DNA from: Halisarca cf. caerulea
Taxonomy: Eukaryota; Porifera; Demospongiae; Chondrillida; Halisarcidae
Assembly: GCA_963170055.1 (NCBI GenBank)
Contig: CAUJGJ010000242.1
Location: forward strand, 902,501-942,500
DNA length: 40,000 nucleotides
Direction of reading: 5' to 3'
Shown: in pieces, positions 33,942 through 40,000 of the stretch
Layout of the letters: each line of letters begins with the position of its first letter
Numbering within the stretch: position 1 is the stretch's first letter
The notes under the pieces: generated by a model
The model's database searches: none
What the model was told of the DNA's origin: nothing
What the model saw: the letters and a program-made list of their open reading frames with translations, nothing else
Made by a program: the position numbers and the translations under genes

Positions 33942-35050
33942 CTGATAATTGAAGGAAGAGCATCATAATCCAATAGAATAATAATATGGTTGGAGGGATT
34001 TATATATGAAGAATTGTGTTTATCTACACATATAAGCCTATCTCTGCTCTCTGCTATGCAATGTTAATAGTGAAAAATAATTATTGATACAGCAACAAAT
34101 AGGTAACACCAACGATGGTGCTAAGCTGTAGAGACCAATTGTAATACATAAAAGGTCGTCTAGAGTATATATACGTATATATATATATATGGCAAAAGAG
34201 AGTCTGACTCAGAGTAACATCACCATATTCATTAAACTATCATGCACTGATTCAGAAAGAATACTGGCACTCCCTTACATGCTTTTGCATACATGTACAC
34301 TGTGTACCTTCAACCACTGAGTTCAAACACAAAAGATGTAGAAGGACTTGAACTGTCACCAAATGCTTAATATAAACACCCAGAGAAAGAGCAGGCATAT
34401 GCACGCTGCTTATTTGACACTTGGAACTCATGCAGTGTGGAAGACTTCAAGTATAATAGCTAAGAGAAAGTACAACCAATGCTATTATTAGCAAGAGATT
34501 GAGAACAGAAAATGAAAATGAAACCAAAAAGGGAAAGTGTAGGACACAAGCTGCACTTAAAGTATGAATGTTATGGGGTTTGCAAGAGAACAGTAACAAA
34601 TTGAATGATATATAACAATTAATGCATGCATGTGAGTAATATTAACTTCTAGAGACAATGAGTCTCAGATAAACTATTGCGAAATGAGAGAAAACGGAAA
34701 CTTTAAGATGAAACAAGTGAAGACCTACCTGGCAATTACTGTATGGGGAATATACGGGTTTTTGTCTTAGACTATGTACTAATTATATCCTATTCATACT
34801 TAGACAAGCTCTGAAACATATGCACGAACGTTCAGCTATAATGGCTATCCTTGCAGCTTGGCAGTATAGGGTATAGGGTATAAGGTACTCTTATGTAACC
34901 TGGGGAAAGGGTCCAGGATGAAAGAGCATATATATGGGCTTAAATTTTGACAGCAGCCATTTATGGAAAAAGCACATGCAGGGTCTCCACAAACTGCATG
35001 CACAACCGACAATTTAAATTATATATACTCACTTATAATAATTATTATTG
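33942..35050. other. No gene recognised
   Basis: Should contain upstream parts of the FN3-transmembrane gene or its promoter. No exon with supported splice sites and motif was found. A repeat-like GGTATAGGGTATAAGG lies at about 34866. Confidence 0.4.
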
Positions 35051-35055
35051 TAAAT

Positions 35056-35431
35056 CACTGACTAATCCGGCATATAACAGCATGTGTTCCCTATAAAATG
35101 TATGTTTTATAGATAAATCAGGCATTGAATAAACCAGGTGTTGGATAAACCAGGTGTTGGATAAATCAGGCATTGAATAAACCAGGTGTTGGATAAACCA
35201 GGTGTTGGATAAATCAGGCATTGAATAAACCAGGTGTTGGATAAACCAGGTGTTGGATAAAACAGGTGTACATGTTGGATCAATCGGGTGTTGGATAAAA
35301 CAGGTGTTGGATAAACCAGGTGTTGGATAAACCAGGTATAAATTTGCACATGTACAGTGTATTGATGGGGATTCACAGCAGAGTGTCATGATCCGATAAA
35401 TGAGGTTCTGGATAAATCAGATGTGACTGTG
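35056..35431. mobile_element. Probable MITE carrying a ~16-bp minisatellite (GATAAACCAGGTGTTG)
   Basis: About 14 copies of GATAAACCAGGTGTTG and a GATAAATCAGGCATTG variant fill 35111-35345. The right shoulder, reversed, begins CAGTCACATCTGATTTATCC; the left shoulder has CACTGACTAATCCGG. The ends are only loosely matched. The open minus-strand frames through it are repeats, not genes. Confidence 0.6.
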
Positions 35432-35748
35432 TCAGCACAATAAGGATCACCATGAATTTTCATCAGATGTAATTTAATTATTAATAGCAAATAAGTACTA
35501 TATTATATGGATATATCGCACTGAAGTTTAGTTTCAGGCAGTTTGTTTTGTATACGTACCTTATTGCACGGCAATTTTAATTGTAGGGTGACTAGTAGCA
35601 TACATAGTAAACTTATTACGCACAAGTACATTTATCAAAATTAATGCAATTTGTTGTAAGTAATACTATTATACAAACATACAATACACTGAACAAAAAT
35701 ATCAATAGGAAACACAATTACTATGTCATGCTGTACATAATACAGTGG

Positions 35749-35754
35749 TTTAAT
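35749..35754 (-). promoter_or_regulatory. Candidate poly(A) signal ATTAAA for parvin
   Basis: ATTAAA on the minus strand, 115 bases past the parvin stop codon. Motif and spacing only. Confidence 0.35.
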
Positions 35755-35868
35755 TGTTCATTTACAGGGAACTGCCTCCAATCTACTGTAAACACGTGAG
35801 CTACTGATTTGATTAGAAAAAATTGACAAATATGGCTGACAAGGTACTGTTGGCTAGACCATGGTTGT

Positions 35869-39628
<3,760 letters not shown>

Positions 39629-39639
39629 CTACAGAGGAG

Positions 39640-40000
39640 TGAGGGATGGATGAGAGAGAAACTTATAGCCAAAATCACTGCAGTTGTAAAACACAAGCAA
39701 AATGAACTTCAGCATGAACCGGCAGGTGAATGACAAGAGGGATGTAAGTTGCAAGGTAGGAAACCTTTGAACAAGAAGAAGCCCAACTGGGCGAAACGCT
39801 ACACAAGGTAGAAATTCTTTGAACAATTGAACAATCCAGTGATTGCTTGATGACAAAAAGTGACATGTGTGATCATTCCAAAGATAAAATATCTTTAACA
39901 ACCTACACATACCTACAGTATGCACATATGTGTGTATATACGTACGTATGTGCATACGTACATACATATGTTAAGTGGAAACTCATTATCAAGAACACTC
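39640..40000. other. Parvin intron, no further exon recognised
   Basis: No frame here resembles the first half of CH1. The next upstream exon must lie outside the window. Confidence 0.5.

Overview
The window looks like nuclear DNA of an early-branching animal, most likely a demosponge. It is AT-rich and holds intron-split animal genes: a parvin, a type II membrane glycosidase of the SLC3A1/rBAT type, an FN3-transmembrane protein, and two intracellular peptidases fused to death-fold-like helical tails. Several introns are only about 70 to 90 bases. TA-flanked MITEs and TG/CA microsatellites are abundant. The sponge assignment is inference; no taxonomic search was possible.

Layout. 0-4 kb: MITEs and a probable frameshifted PH-domain relic. 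4.1-6.5 kb (minus): a three-exon rBAT/maltase-like gene whose small 5' exons restore a cytoplasmic tail, one membrane span and the heavy-chain cysteine. 7.1-15.5 kb (plus): a caspase-like peptidase with a C-terminal death-domain-like exon; its 6.3-kb third intron is filled by minisatellites, a 1.4-kb TG array, a cluster of hairpins and a 181-bp perfect inverted repeat. 17.9-23.1 kb (plus): a seven-exon intracellular trypsin-like peptidase with intact H-D-S triad and a helical death-fold/EAD-like tail. 23.1-31.6 kb: mostly repeats, with a 0.7-kb long-TIR element, a 17-bp minisatellite grown inside a MITE, a duplicated and broken copy of the last two parvin exons, and a retroelement relic. 31.9-33.9 kb (minus): the 3' part of an FN3-transmembrane gene. 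35.9-39.6 kb (minus): the last seven exons of parvin, running off the right edge.

The main biological point is the tandem pair of same-strand effectors at 7-23 kb. Two unrelated peptidases, caspase-like and trypsin-like, each about 410-420 residues, have no signal peptide and carry a C-terminal death-fold-like module. This matches the logic of effector-associated-domain immunity or cell-death systems described in bacteria and metazoans. The FN3-transmembrane and parvin genes are ordinary animal adhesion-type genes. The exon joins given here were made by hand from reading frame, phase and splice-site consensus and are not supported by transcripts.
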